Positions 1-6,211 of a stretch of DNA of 6,599 nucleotides are shown one piece after another. Position 1 is the stretch's first letter, and every line of letters starts with the position of its first letter. This DNA is from Lachnospiraceae bacterium (GTDB lineage Bacteria; Bacillota; Clostridia; Lachnospirales; Lachnospiraceae). The stretch spans positions 1-6,599 of the forward strand of contig JAGCXJ010000018.1 of the NCBI GenBank assembly GCA_017961385.1, in the 5' to 3' direction. The position numbers were made by a program, and so were the translations under genes. The notes under the pieces are model-generated. The model saw only the letters and a program-made list of their open reading frames with translations, was not told the origin of the DNA and did not search any database.

Positions 1-185
1 AACTGCAACGATGCAGCCGCAAACAGGCGCGGCCAGACAGAAATGCTGCTGTCTTTGCTAAACGCCTTAAGTTTAGATCCTATCATTGCATAAATAGCAA
101 ATGCAACTATAGCTGTCAGTGCAATGATCCACAGATCAATATCCAGTTTCTTTTGTTCATCTGTTAATGTCTTTTTTGTTTTCAT
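1..185 (-). CDS. Unrecognised small membrane protein, N-terminal fragment
   Basis: This is the 5' end of a gene that leaves the window at base 1; 61 complete codons are visible and no stop interrupts them. The start is ATG at 185-183, supported by a strong GAGGAG ribosome site at 195-190, four bases upstream. The protein opens with a lysine-rich, charged segment (about residues 1-17, MKTKKTLTDEQKKLD), followed by one clear hydrophobic helix (about 18-36) and then a basic stretch (SKLKAF), a pattern that suggests a membrane protein with the N terminus inside. A second hydrophobic stretch (PRLFAAASLQ) begins at the window edge. It follows the tRNA-Leu terminator, so it is probably transcribed separately, although I could not find a convincing promoter in 186-245. 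A multi-pass membrane protein such as a CPBP-type protease is possible, but too little is visible to name a family. Confidence 0.75.
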   Translation of the reverse strand, partial: MKTKKTLTDEQKKLDIDLWIIALTAIVAFAIYAMIGSKLKAFSKDSSISVWPRLFAAASLQ

Positions 186-244
186 AGCTCTCCTCGGTAA
201 TTTCCCTAAATGTATATTTATTTTAGTCAGCAATGATCCATAGG

Positions 245-280
245 AATAAAACTGCCCTTCGAGTTACAAACACGAAGGGC
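245..280 (-). terminator. Rho-independent terminator after tRNA-Leu
   Basis: Read on the minus strand, a perfect 8-bp GC-rich stem (GCCCTTCG at 254-261 with CGAAGGGC at 273-280, 11-nt loop) is followed by AGTTTTATT. It lies 12 bases after the tRNA-Leu 3' end. On the plus strand no T tract follows the stem, so it works in one direction only. No other terminator is seen between the MATE stop and this point, so it probably also ends readthrough transcripts from the upstream genes. Confidence 0.85.
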
Positions 281-292
281 TACATGACAAAG

Positions 293-372
293 TGCGGATA
301 ACAGGACTTGAACCTGCACGGTCTCCCACTAGAACCTAAATCTAGCGCGTCTGCCAATTCCGCCATATCCGC
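293..372 (-). tRNA. tRNA-Leu (anticodon TAG)
   Basis: The minus strand folds as a complete leucine tRNA of about 80 nt. The acceptor stem is GCGGATA/TATCCGC with discriminator A at 293. The D arm contains GCGGAATTGGCAGACGCG, typical of tRNA-Leu. The anticodon stem CTAGA/TCTAG encloses the loop TTTAGGT, giving anticodon TAG. An extended variable region of about 11 nt (TGGGAGACCGT) marks it as class II, at the short end for leucine. The T arm is GCAGG-TTCAAGT-CCTGT. CCA is not encoded and must be added after transcription. It has its own promoter and terminator, and the predicted 5' leader is only about six bases. Confidence 0.96.
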
Positions 373-384
373 AAAAACAAACTA

Positions 385-413
385 ATTATACTAATTAACC
401 GTATCACTGTCAA
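385..413 (-). promoter_or_regulatory. Consensus sigma-70/SigA promoter of tRNA-Leu
   Basis: On the minus strand TTGACA (413-408) and TATAAT (390-385) both match consensus fully and are separated by exactly 17 bp. The predicted start is near 378, about six bases before the mature tRNA. The -35 box contains the TGA stop codon (412-410) of the upstream MATE gene, so the promoter is partly embedded in coding sequence. Confidence 0.9.
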
Positions 414-1777
414 ACTTTACTGATAATATCTTTGTTTATCTTTATCAGGAAAAGCGTCGTTACTGTAAAGCTCATTAATTCGGCTATCGGGAAGGACCAC
501 CATACGTTGTTGACCTCGCCGGTAAGACTCAGTAAATACGCAACAGGAAGCAATACCACAACCTGTCTCATTATAGAGTTTATCATGCTGTAAACAGCTC
601 TTCCGAGAGCCTGGAATACAGAACCTATAATTATGCAGAATGCAGCGATAGGGAAATGGATACTGATAATACGAAGCGCGGGAATACCCATACTCATCAT
701 ATGATCCGATGCCGCAAAAAGAAGAAGCAGCTTATCGGTAAACAGCCAGAATGCCAATGTGCCTGCTGACATGATGATCAAAGCATAGATCACTGAATAC
801 TTGATGGTATCAACCATTCTTTCACGTTTTCTTGCTCCATAGTTAAATGCCAGTATAGGAACCATTCCGTTATTAAGTCCAAATACAGGCATAAAGATAA
901 AGCTCTGCAGTTTGAAGTAAACACCAAATACTGCCGTTGCGGTAGAAGAAAACGTAATCAGTATCTTATTTAGTCCGTATACCATCGCAGATCCTATTGA
1001 CTGCATGATGATAGACGGCAATCCTACAGAATATATCTTTCCGATTATTTCCTTATCAGGTCTGAATCCTCTAAATCTTAGCTGTATCTCCTTGTTCACA
1101 CGTATATTCAGAATAAACGCGAAGATTGCTGCAACTATCTGACCGATTACAGTAGCCAGTGCCGCACCCTTGACTCCCATGACAGGCATTCCAAACAAGC
1201 CGAAGATGAATATCGGATCGAGTATAAGGTTGATGATCGCGCCGGTCGTCTGCGTGATCATCGTGCAAACGGTTCTTCCCGTTGATTGCAAGAGTCTCTC
1301 AAATATGAATTGAAAATATATGCCGAAAGACATACAGCACACGATCGTCAGATAATCCACTCCATACCCAATGATTTCAGCGTCAGAGGTCTGACTCACA
1401 TAAAATGGTCTTACAACAAACAGTCCCACAAGTATGAATATGACAAAGTTGATCAGCGAGAGAAATATGCCGTTCATTGCTGATTTGTTAACACTATCAT
1501 AATCCTTTTCTACAAGAGCTTTAGAGAGTATGGCATTCAAGCCAACGCGCATACCAACGACCAGAGCGATCATTATCGACTGAATAGGGAATGCTAATGA
1601 TACGGCTGTAAGTGCGTTTTCACTGATACGTGACACGAATATTGAATCTACAACGTTGTAAAGAGCCTGCACCAGCATCGATGCCATGATCGGTAGTGAC
1701 ATACCGAGCAAAAGCTTGTTTATGGGCTGTATGCCCATTTTATTCTCTTCGATCATATTTTCATCTGTCACTGACAT
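410..1777 (-). CDS. MATE family efflux transporter
   Basis: This gene encodes a 455-residue multi-pass inner-membrane protein of the usual MATE length (about 450). MATE proteins export cationic drugs, toxins or metabolites using a Na+ or H+ gradient. The sequence shows two homologous halves of about six helices each. Family landmarks are the N-terminal PINKLLLGMSLPIMASMLVQ (residues 18-37) and YNVVDSIFVSRISENALTAV (40-59), LDPIFIFG with GMPVMGVKGAALATVIGQ (186-213), and in the second half the N-G-M-V-P-I-L-A-F-N-Y-G-A run (303-315) and FQALGRA (388-394). The start is ATG 1777-1775 with AGAGGA at 1789-1784, six bases upstream. The gene follows the exonuclease after 59 bp and has its own likely promoter. 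Its stop codon sits inside the tRNA-Leu -35 box, with no terminator of its own. Substrate and coupling ion cannot be read from the sequence. It resembles the DinF/NorM-like MATE proteins common in Clostridia. Confidence 0.95.
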   Translation of the reverse strand: MSVTDENMIEENKMGIQPINKLLLGMSLPIMASMLVQALYNVVDSIFVSRISENALTAVSLAFPIQSIMIALVVGMRVGLNAILSKALVEKDYDSVNKSAMNGIFLSLINFVIFILVGLFVVRPFYVSQTSDAEIIGYGVDYLTIVCCMSFGIYFQFIFERLLQSTGRTVCTMITQTTGAIINLILDPIFIFGLFGMPVMGVKGAALATVIGQIVAAIFAFILNIRVNKEIQLRFRGFRPDKEIIGKIYSVGLPSIIMQSIGSAMVYGLNKILITFSSTATAVFGVYFKLQSFIFMPVFGLNNGMVPILAFNYGARKRERMVDTIKYSVIYALIIMSAGTLAFWLFTDKLLLLFAASDHMMSMGIPALRIISIHFPIAAFCIIIGSVFQALGRAVYSMINSIMRQVVVLLPVAYLLSLTGEVNNVWWSFPIAELMSFTVTTLFLIKINKDIISKV

Positions 1778-1812
1778 AAAAGTTCCTCTGATAATACGTA
1801 AATACTTATTGT

Positions 1813-1840
1813 ATTATACATATTTTTCATTATAATTCAA
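1813..1840 (-). promoter_or_regulatory. Probable promoter of the MATE gene
   Basis: On the minus strand TTGAAT (1840-1835) and a perfect TATAAT (1818-1813) are 16 bp apart. The predicted start is near 1806, giving a leader of about 30 bases that holds the ribosome site. The -35 box overlaps the TGA stop (1839-1837) of the exonuclease. The surroundings are very AT-rich, so chance matches are possible, but position and spacing fit well. Confidence 0.6.
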
Positions 1841-2523
1841 TCAAAAAAATTCTCGGTATAGCGACAATCAGGATAGCTCGTGCAGCCCCAGAACGCTCCG
1901 AATTTCCCGTTTCTCTTCTTTAGCATATTTCCGCATCTTGGACATAACTTTAATAATACTGATGCTCCTTGAGTATTCTTGCTCTCAAGGTTCAGCTTTT
2001 CATAGATCTTCTGATTCATTGCACAGTCGTTAAGGGCCCTGTGCGCGCCGTAAATGTCTATATCATAATGAAGTGCAATGTCAGTTAGTGAATGATGCCT
2101 GATATTAGGCAGATAAGTCCTTGATAGGATAAGAGTATCGATATAGTCATTTCCCAGAGTCCTGCCGTAGAAACTTTTGCAGTAACGATACAGAAATTTA
2201 GGATCAAAAGCATGTATGTTGTGTCCTACCAGTACACTGTCTCCTATGAATTCCAAAAACTCTGGCAGAACTTCTTCAAATACAGGGCTGTCAGCCACCA
2301 TATCGTCCGTGATCCCGTTTACACGGCTTGCATAATAAGGTATCGGTCTAAGCGGATTGACAAGTGTGCTGAATTCATCCACCGGCTGTGAGTCCTTTAC
2401 TCTTATCGCTGATATCTCGACTATATCGTCTGTGCTGCATGATATTCCGGTAGTCTCCAGATCAAATACAACGTAATCGCTTACATATGATGTTAATAGC
2501 CTTCCTTGTTTGTCCGCTAACAT
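1837..2523 (-). CDS. DEDDh 3'-5' exonuclease with C-terminal topoisomerase-type zinc finger
   Basis: This 228-residue protein is a probable 3'-5' exonuclease of the DnaQ/PolC-epsilon (RNase T-like) superfamily, removing nucleotides from DNA or RNA ends with two metal ions. All catalytic motifs are present: Exo I FDLETTG with D21 and E23; Exo II GHNIHAFD with D107; the conserved D129 region (YIDT); and Exo III GAHRALND with H161 and D166. Residues 194-220 form a zinc finger of the topoisomerase I C4 type, CPRC (C194, C197) and GC-x5-C (C214, C220), with the typical R-x-GKFGAFWGC-x2-YPDC pattern; such fingers bind single-stranded DNA or nucleic acid. No polymerase domain is attached, so it is a stand-alone exonuclease and not PolC. 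The start ATG is nine bases after the cyclase stop and has only a weak site (GAAG), which suggests translational coupling. No other in-frame start fits before motif I. The biological role (repair, RNA turnover) is unknown. Confidence 0.92.
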   Translation of the reverse strand: MLADKQGRLLTSYVSDYVVFDLETTGISCSTDDIVEISAIRVKDSQPVDEFSTLVNPLRPIPYYASRVNGITDDMVADSPVFEEVLPEFLEFIGDSVLVGHNIHAFDPKFLYRYCKSFYGRTLGNDYIDTLILSRTYLPNIRHHSLTDIALHYDIDIYGAHRALNDCAMNQKIYEKLNLESKNTQGASVLLKLCPRCGNMLKKRNGKFGAFWGCTSYPDCRYTENFFD

Positions 2524-2532
2524 ATCTTCAAA

Positions 2533-3615
2533 TTATTGAGCATCCTCATAGATCAGGATGTTCTTTCCGTGCTGTTTTCCGTAATACATTCGCTCATCAG
2601 CGGTTTTAATGATCTCTTCGGGTTCCTTGTATATTTCCTTGTTTTCCTCAAGACCAATCGTTATCGTCGAAGGAATATGCTTATTATAGAAAACTGTCGG
2701 ATTTGTCTCAATTACCTTTCTTAAATACTCCATCTTTTCCTTGGCTACTGTGAAGTCATAATCCCTCATCAGTATCACGAATTCTTCTCCGCCCCATCTG
2801 CATACGCTGCATCCCTGCATTTCTCTTTTTATGAGTTTGGTTATATGTCTTAGCACCTCATCACCGCCATCGTGGCCGTATGAATCATTAACTCTTTTAA
2901 AGTTATCTATATCACAGAATGCAACACAGAAATGCTTCGAATTCTCGTCTTTCATACAGTTTTCGACGATGGGCAGAAATCCTCTTCTGTTTAACAGACT
3001 TGTAAGAGTATCTTCCTGTGCGTCAACCGATAACTGCTTGTTCTTCTTCTCAAGGCTTACCATCTCATATTCGCTTGAATAGATATATATAGCATTATAA
3101 AACACAACAGAGAATATCATCGCAAACGATGAAAAGATGATCAGAACGGTCTTAAATATTGGTGCCAGCACAAAAACAGGCTGTACTCCTGCATAATGCA
3201 AGAACAATGCTACATACAGAGCAAAATTGCTTATCAACAGTATGACTACGATCCATCTTTTTGCTCCCTTAAACAGGAAACAGCCAAAATATATGATGAT
3301 AGGGATAATGGAACATAAAAAGCAACATGAACCGCAATCCCATCCTATGAAATGTATCGAAACGATAGCATAGGTTGATACTTCTATAAGGATACTAACA
3401 TAAACCGGCATGATATATCCCGATTTACAAAGCAGAATACAGAAAAGGTATACTATAACGCTGAGGATGTTAAACTCAATCAAAGGCGTTACATGGGCGA
3501 TGATCATTATCACTAACAGCGTTGCATGTACAAGCCCCATAACCGCTACTGTAAATAGGAAACTGTTATGAACGAGAAAATGCATCGTCTTTTCAATCCA
3601 ATTTCTTTCTTTCAA
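2533..3615 (-). CDS. Membrane-anchored GGDEF diguanylate cyclase
   Basis: The 360-residue product should make cyclic di-GMP from two GTP at the membrane. Residues 15-175 hold about six hydrophobic helices, an unrecognised sensor region with a CxxCCxxC cluster (C94, C97, C98, C101). A short linker leads to the GGDEF domain (about 200-357): DTLTSLLNRRG (202-212), the metal site in FCDIDNFK (D235), NDSYGHDGGDEVL (243-255), the active GGEEF signature (275-279), and the closing ADERMYYGKQHGKN (339-352). The active site looks intact. The inhibitory RxxD site expected five residues before GGEEF is replaced by M266-Q-G-C269, so product inhibition there is probably lost. No EAL, HAMP or PAS domain is present. 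The start is taken as TTG 3615-3613, because a TGA lies in frame nine bases upstream; AAAGGA lies about ten bases before it. ATG at residue 11 is an alternative with a poor ribosome site. It lies 56 bp after the kinase and probably shares its transcript. Confidence 0.92.
   Translation of the reverse strand: MKERNWIEKTMHFLVHNSFLFTVAVMGLVHATLLVIMIIAHVTPLIEFNILSVIVYLFCILLCKSGYIMPVYVSILIEVSTYAIVSIHFIGWDCGSCCFLCSIIPIIIYFGCFLFKGAKRWIVVILLISNFALYVALFLHYAGVQPVFVLAPIFKTVLIIFSSFAMIFSVVFYNAIYIYSSEYEMVSLEKKNKQLSVDAQEDTLTSLLNRRGFLPIVENCMKDENSKHFCVAFCDIDNFKRVNDSYGHDGGDEVLRHITKLIKREMQGCSVCRWGGEEFVILMRDYDFTVAKEKMEYLRKVIETNPTVFYNKHIPSTITIGLEENKEIYKEPEEIIKTADERMYYGKQHGKNILIYEDAQ
3602..3613 (-). repeat. (GAAA)3 tetranucleotide tract at the cyclase start
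   Basis: On the minus strand three tandem GAAA units begin within the TTG start codon (its G) and continue into the first codons of the cyclase. Loss of one unit would put the upstream ATG (3625-3623) in frame with the cyclase in place of the TTG. Three units is short, so it may be chance in AT-rich DNA. Confidence 0.55.
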
Positions 3616-3628
3616 CCTGTTTCATTCC

Positions 3629-3660
3629 TTTCTGTGATATCACTTCATGTTTCTGTGATA
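3629..3660 (-). promoter_or_regulatory. 11-bp direct repeat, possible operator upstream of the cyclase gene
   Basis: The minus strand carries TATCACAGAAA twice, at 3660-3650 and 3639-3629, a period of 21 bp or two helical turns. The lower copy overlaps the perfect 10-bp palindrome GTGATATCAC (3634-3643). The pair sits between the TATAAT boxes at 3676-3664 and the ribosome site, covering the predicted transcription start near 3657. This geometry suits a repressor or another dimeric regulator. The identity of the binder is unknown. Confidence 0.5.
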
Positions 3661-3663
3661 ACT

Positions 3664-3676
3664 ATTATACATTATA
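3664..3676 (-). promoter_or_regulatory. Tandem TATAAT boxes before the cyclase gene
   Basis: Two perfect TATAAT sequences lie one base apart on the minus strand (3676-3671 and 3669-3664), the first containing the TAA stop of the kinase. I found no good -35 box at 16-18 bp for either, so a promoter here would be weak or activator-dependent; readthrough from the kinase gene is equally possible. Confidence 0.4.
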
Positions 3677-5915
3677 AGTGTAATACTTTTTCATCTATGT
3701 CTTTGGCAAGCTTATTATATTCTTCGACAAAAGCAGGGTGATTATCCCTGATATTTATGATCTCGCTGCTATCTGCCGCATTTTCCAGCATTCTTGCCGC
3801 TTCGGAAAGCCTTAAAGCACCGATCGAATGGAGATTGCTCTTAAGAGCATGCACATATATCTTATAGTCATTCCAGTCTTCCTTTTCAAAGCATTCGCAC
3901 AGCGTTTTTATCTTGCTCTCATGTAAGGAAACAAAGTCACTTATCATTTCCAGATAAAAAGGAATATCGTTTGCACAGTATCTTAAACCGTCATCAGTAT
4001 TAAGCCCAATCTCTTTTGCTCTTTCTATAACATCATTATCCTCATATGAGTGGTTTTCATCACTGTCTCCGCCAGGCAGAAATTCCAGTATTTCTTCATC
4101 TTCCTTTTTCTTTTCATCCGGCAGATACCTGTCAAACACATTGCAGAGCTGCTCAAGTTCAATAGGCTTTGTCAGATAATCATCAAATGTGGCATTCATG
4201 TATATCTCTCTTGCACCTACTATGGCATTTGCAGTAAGAGGTATCATGACCGTATGCTCGGGAACCAGATTCTGTTCACGAAGCTTCTTAAGAGTCTCAA
4301 TACCATCCATCTCGGGCATCATATGATCCATAAACACGATATCATAATCATTTTCCCTCATTTTAGAAACAGCACCTGCTCCCGATGACTCCAGATCGGG
4401 TGTTATCTTGAACAGACCCAAAAGATTCCTGATAACCTTCAGATTCATCTCATTGTCATCAACCACAAGTATCTTGGCATCAGGATAAATACTCTCCGAG
4501 CTCACCTCTGTTTCATCCAGTCTCTTTTTGGAAGAAACTGCAGTTTTTTCAATAGGCGTATCATCTACGATCGTCTGTACAAGACAGAAATAGAATTTCG
4601 AACCGACTCCATAGGTACTCTTTACTTCAAGTTTGCTGTCCATCATTTCTAACAGCTTTGTCGTAATAGACAGTCCCAGACCGCTTCCTTCGATCGTCCT
4701 GTTCTTATTCTCTTCAAGGCGTTCAAACGAAGTAAAGAGTCTTGGCAGATCCTCCTCACGGATTCCAATTCCCGTATCGGAAACCTGAATGAAAAGAGTG
4801 ATCTTGTCATCGATACGTGATTCGGTCTTTATATCCAGAGTAACCGAACCCTTCTTTGTATATTTAACTGCATTTGTAAGAAGATTGATTATTACCTGAC
4901 TGATACGCAGATCATCACCGTACAGTTCGCTTGGCAGATTCTTATCTGCATTTATAACAAACTCGATTCCTTTTTCCTGTGCACGCTGTTCGACAGAGAT
5001 TCTGAGATTTTCGATCATATCATTCATTTTGTATTTGACCGGCAAGAGTTCCATCTTTCCGTCTTCTATCTTCGAGAAATCAAGGATGCCGTTAACAAGC
5101 ACAAGCAGATTTTTGCCGGCCTTCTTGATATTTGATGAATAATCTAAGATCTCACTGTCATCAGCCTTATGTAAAATCATCTCATTCATGCCCAGGACTG
5201 CATTTATAGGCGTTCTTATCTCATGCGACATCTGCGCAAGGAATCGACTCTTTGCCTGATTAGCAAGTCTTTCGGTTTCAGCTATATGCAAGCTTTCCTG
5301 TTCGTGGAGAGTCTTTTCCTGTATACTGTTTTTAATATAGTTGAGTACTGAAGTAAAGCCCACTAGAGCCATACATCTTGGAATTACATAGAACAGAACG
5401 AGGCTGACTACATCAGAGTTTATCTCGTATAAACCGCTTAACAGTCTCTGACTTTCATTCTCAACAGTAGACGTAGTAAGTATCAGCATATTTGCATCAC
5501 AAAGTCCGATCGCATATCCGCCGAGCACAAAAGCCAAAAAGCCAATACATGTCAGTATGAATGTGTATGTGATATATTTGTTGTGATTATAAAGAATAGA
5601 GCATACCATGGGAAACAGCATAAAAAGTGTTCCGTGATATGAAAGCTGTGAATTGGCGAATGTGATCATTCCTACCAGTAAAAAGAGCATCACATAATTT
5701 GAAACGGTCTTCTCAAATCCCAGTGTAAACTTCACGAGATAACCGCAGGATATAAATATGATCAGACCTACCAGGGCATGATTCATTATGTTCTGATCAA
5801 GTATGAAAATGTGCAATACATTAAGTATCCAGGCAATGACCATAACGATCATCGTCACACGCATACATTTTAACGAGTATTCGTTTGCTTTCTTAAAATC
5901 AACAGTATTATCCAT
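3672..5915 (-). CDS. Hybrid sensor histidine kinase with receiver and HPt domains
   Basis: This 747-residue membrane protein is a complete phosphorelay in one chain, of the ArcB/BarA type. Residues 20-193 form about six membrane helices, with a roughly 30-residue loop, probably extracytoplasmic, before the last one. No known sensor fold was recognised. A helical linker (195-225) leads to HisKA with SHEIRTP (phospho-acceptor H231). The ATPase domain (about 335-450) has the N box NLLTNAVKY, DTGIGI (D380), the F box LFTSFERL and GSGLGLSI. The receiver (about 480-600) has VVDDNE (D486, D487), phospho-acceptor D530 in FMDHMMP, T561 and K583. An acidic linker is followed by an HPt domain (about 635-740) with H689 in VHALKSN. 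No output domain is attached, so phosphate must go to another receiver not in this window. I chose ATG 5915-5913 because GAGGGTG lies just upstream; an in-frame ATG at 5945 lacks a good site. The diguanylate cyclase 56 bp downstream is the likeliest functional partner, but it has no receiver. Confidence 0.95.
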   Translation of the reverse strand: MDNTVDFKKANEYSLKCMRVTMIVMVIAWILNVLHIFILDQNIMNHALVGLIIFISCGYLVKFTLGFEKTVSNYVMLFLLVGMITFANSQLSYHGTLFMLFPMVCSILYNHNKYITYTFILTCIGFLAFVLGGYAIGLCDANMLILTTSTVENESQRLLSGLYEINSDVVSLVLFYVIPRCMALVGFTSVLNYIKNSIQEKTLHEQESLHIAETERLANQAKSRFLAQMSHEIRTPINAVLGMNEMILHKADDSEILDYSSNIKKAGKNLLVLVNGILDFSKIEDGKMELLPVKYKMNDMIENLRISVEQRAQEKGIEFVINADKNLPSELYGDDLRISQVIINLLTNAVKYTKKGSVTLDIKTESRIDDKITLFIQVSDTGIGIREEDLPRLFTSFERLEENKNRTIEGSGLGLSITTKLLEMMDSKLEVKSTYGVGSKFYFCLVQTIVDDTPIEKTAVSSKKRLDETEVSSESIYPDAKILVVDDNEMNLKVIRNLLGLFKITPDLESSGAGAVSKMRENDYDIVFMDHMMPEMDGIETLKKLREQNLVPEHTVMIPLTANAIVGAREIYMNATFDDYLTKPIELEQLCNVFDRYLPDEKKKEDEEILEFLPGGDSDENHSYEDNDVIERAKEIGLNTDDGLRYCANDIPFYLEMISDFVSLHESKIKTLCECFEKEDWNDYKIYVHALKSNLHSIGALRLSEAARMLENAADSSEIINIRDNHPAFVEEYNKLAKDIDEKVLHL

Positions 5916-6058
5916 AGTTTCACCCTCACTACATAATGATAACATATTTGACCAGTCAGCGCATAAATACTGTAACCCTTTTATCGCTTACATATAATAG
6001 GAAAATACTATATCAAACCATGTAAACTGTTATCCTACAGCAAAAATTCAAAAAACTG
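5916..6058. promoter_or_regulatory. Divergent intergenic region between kinase and tRNA cluster
   Basis: This AT-rich stretch separates the divergent kinase and tRNA transcripts. For the kinase (minus strand) the best promoter candidate is TTGATA (6016-6011) with a weak TATGTA (5994-5989), 16 bp apart, which is not convincing. A short palindrome TGAC-N2-GTCA lies at 5949-5958. The only clear ribosome site, GAGGGTG, precedes the ATG at 5915. No further gene is visible. Confidence 0.35.
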
Positions 6059-6080
6059 TTGACATAGAAGAAACTGTTGA
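6024..6080 (+). repeat. Repeated AAACTGTT motif upstream of the tRNA cluster
   Basis: AAACTGTT occurs three times on the plus strand, starting at 6024, 6053 and 6071. The last two copies extend to a 10-bp identity (AAACTGTTGA) with an 18-bp period; the middle copy runs into the -35 box and the last lies in the promoter spacer. It may be a regulator site or a by-product of promoter duplication. Confidence 0.5.
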
Positions 6081-6087
6081 ATATAAT
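6059..6087 (+). promoter_or_regulatory. Consensus sigma-70/SigA promoter of the tRNA cluster
   Basis: TTGACA (6059-6064) and TATAAT (6082-6087) match consensus fully and are exactly 17 bp apart. The predicted start is near 6094, about 13 bases before tRNA-Pro. This should be a very strong promoter, as expected for stable RNA, and no other obvious promoter is seen before the downstream tRNAs. Confidence 0.9.
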
Positions 6088-6106
6088 ATATCTTGCGTCA
6101 CAACAC

Positions 6107-6181
6107 CGGGGTGTGGCTCAGCTTGGCTAGAGCGCCTGGTTTGGGACCAGGAGGTCGCAGGTTCGAATCCTGTCACCCCGA
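6107..6181 (+). tRNA. tRNA-Pro (anticodon TGG)
   Basis: A complete cloverleaf: acceptor stem CGGGGTG/CACCCCG with discriminator A at 6181, D arm GCTC...GAGC, anticodon stem CCTGG/CCAGG around the loop TTTGGGA (anticodon TGG), and T arm GCAGG-TTCGAAT-CCTGT. CCA is not encoded. It is the first gene of the plus-strand tRNA transcript. Confidence 0.97.
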
Positions 6182-6211
6182 TCAAAAGTATGTATATCGA
6201 TTAATCTATTT

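Noticed and set aside
1071..1483. Two 65-codon frames inside the MATE gene, one on each strand
   Set aside because: They overlap a clear MATE coding frame, have no ribosome site or recognisable domain, and are shadows of it.
2536..3082. Two plus-strand frames (62 and 83 codons) antisense to the cyclase
   Set aside because: They are complementary to the conserved GGDEF domain codons and show no independent gene signals.
4050..4388. 112-codon plus-strand frame inside the kinase gene
   Set aside because: It lies antisense to the receiver and HPt linker of the kinase; composition is low-complexity and no start signal is seen.
5916..5945. Ten extra N-terminal residues of the kinase starting at ATG 5945
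   Set aside because: The ATG at 5915 has a clear GAGGGTG site at proper spacing, which itself lies inside this extension; the upstream ATG has none.
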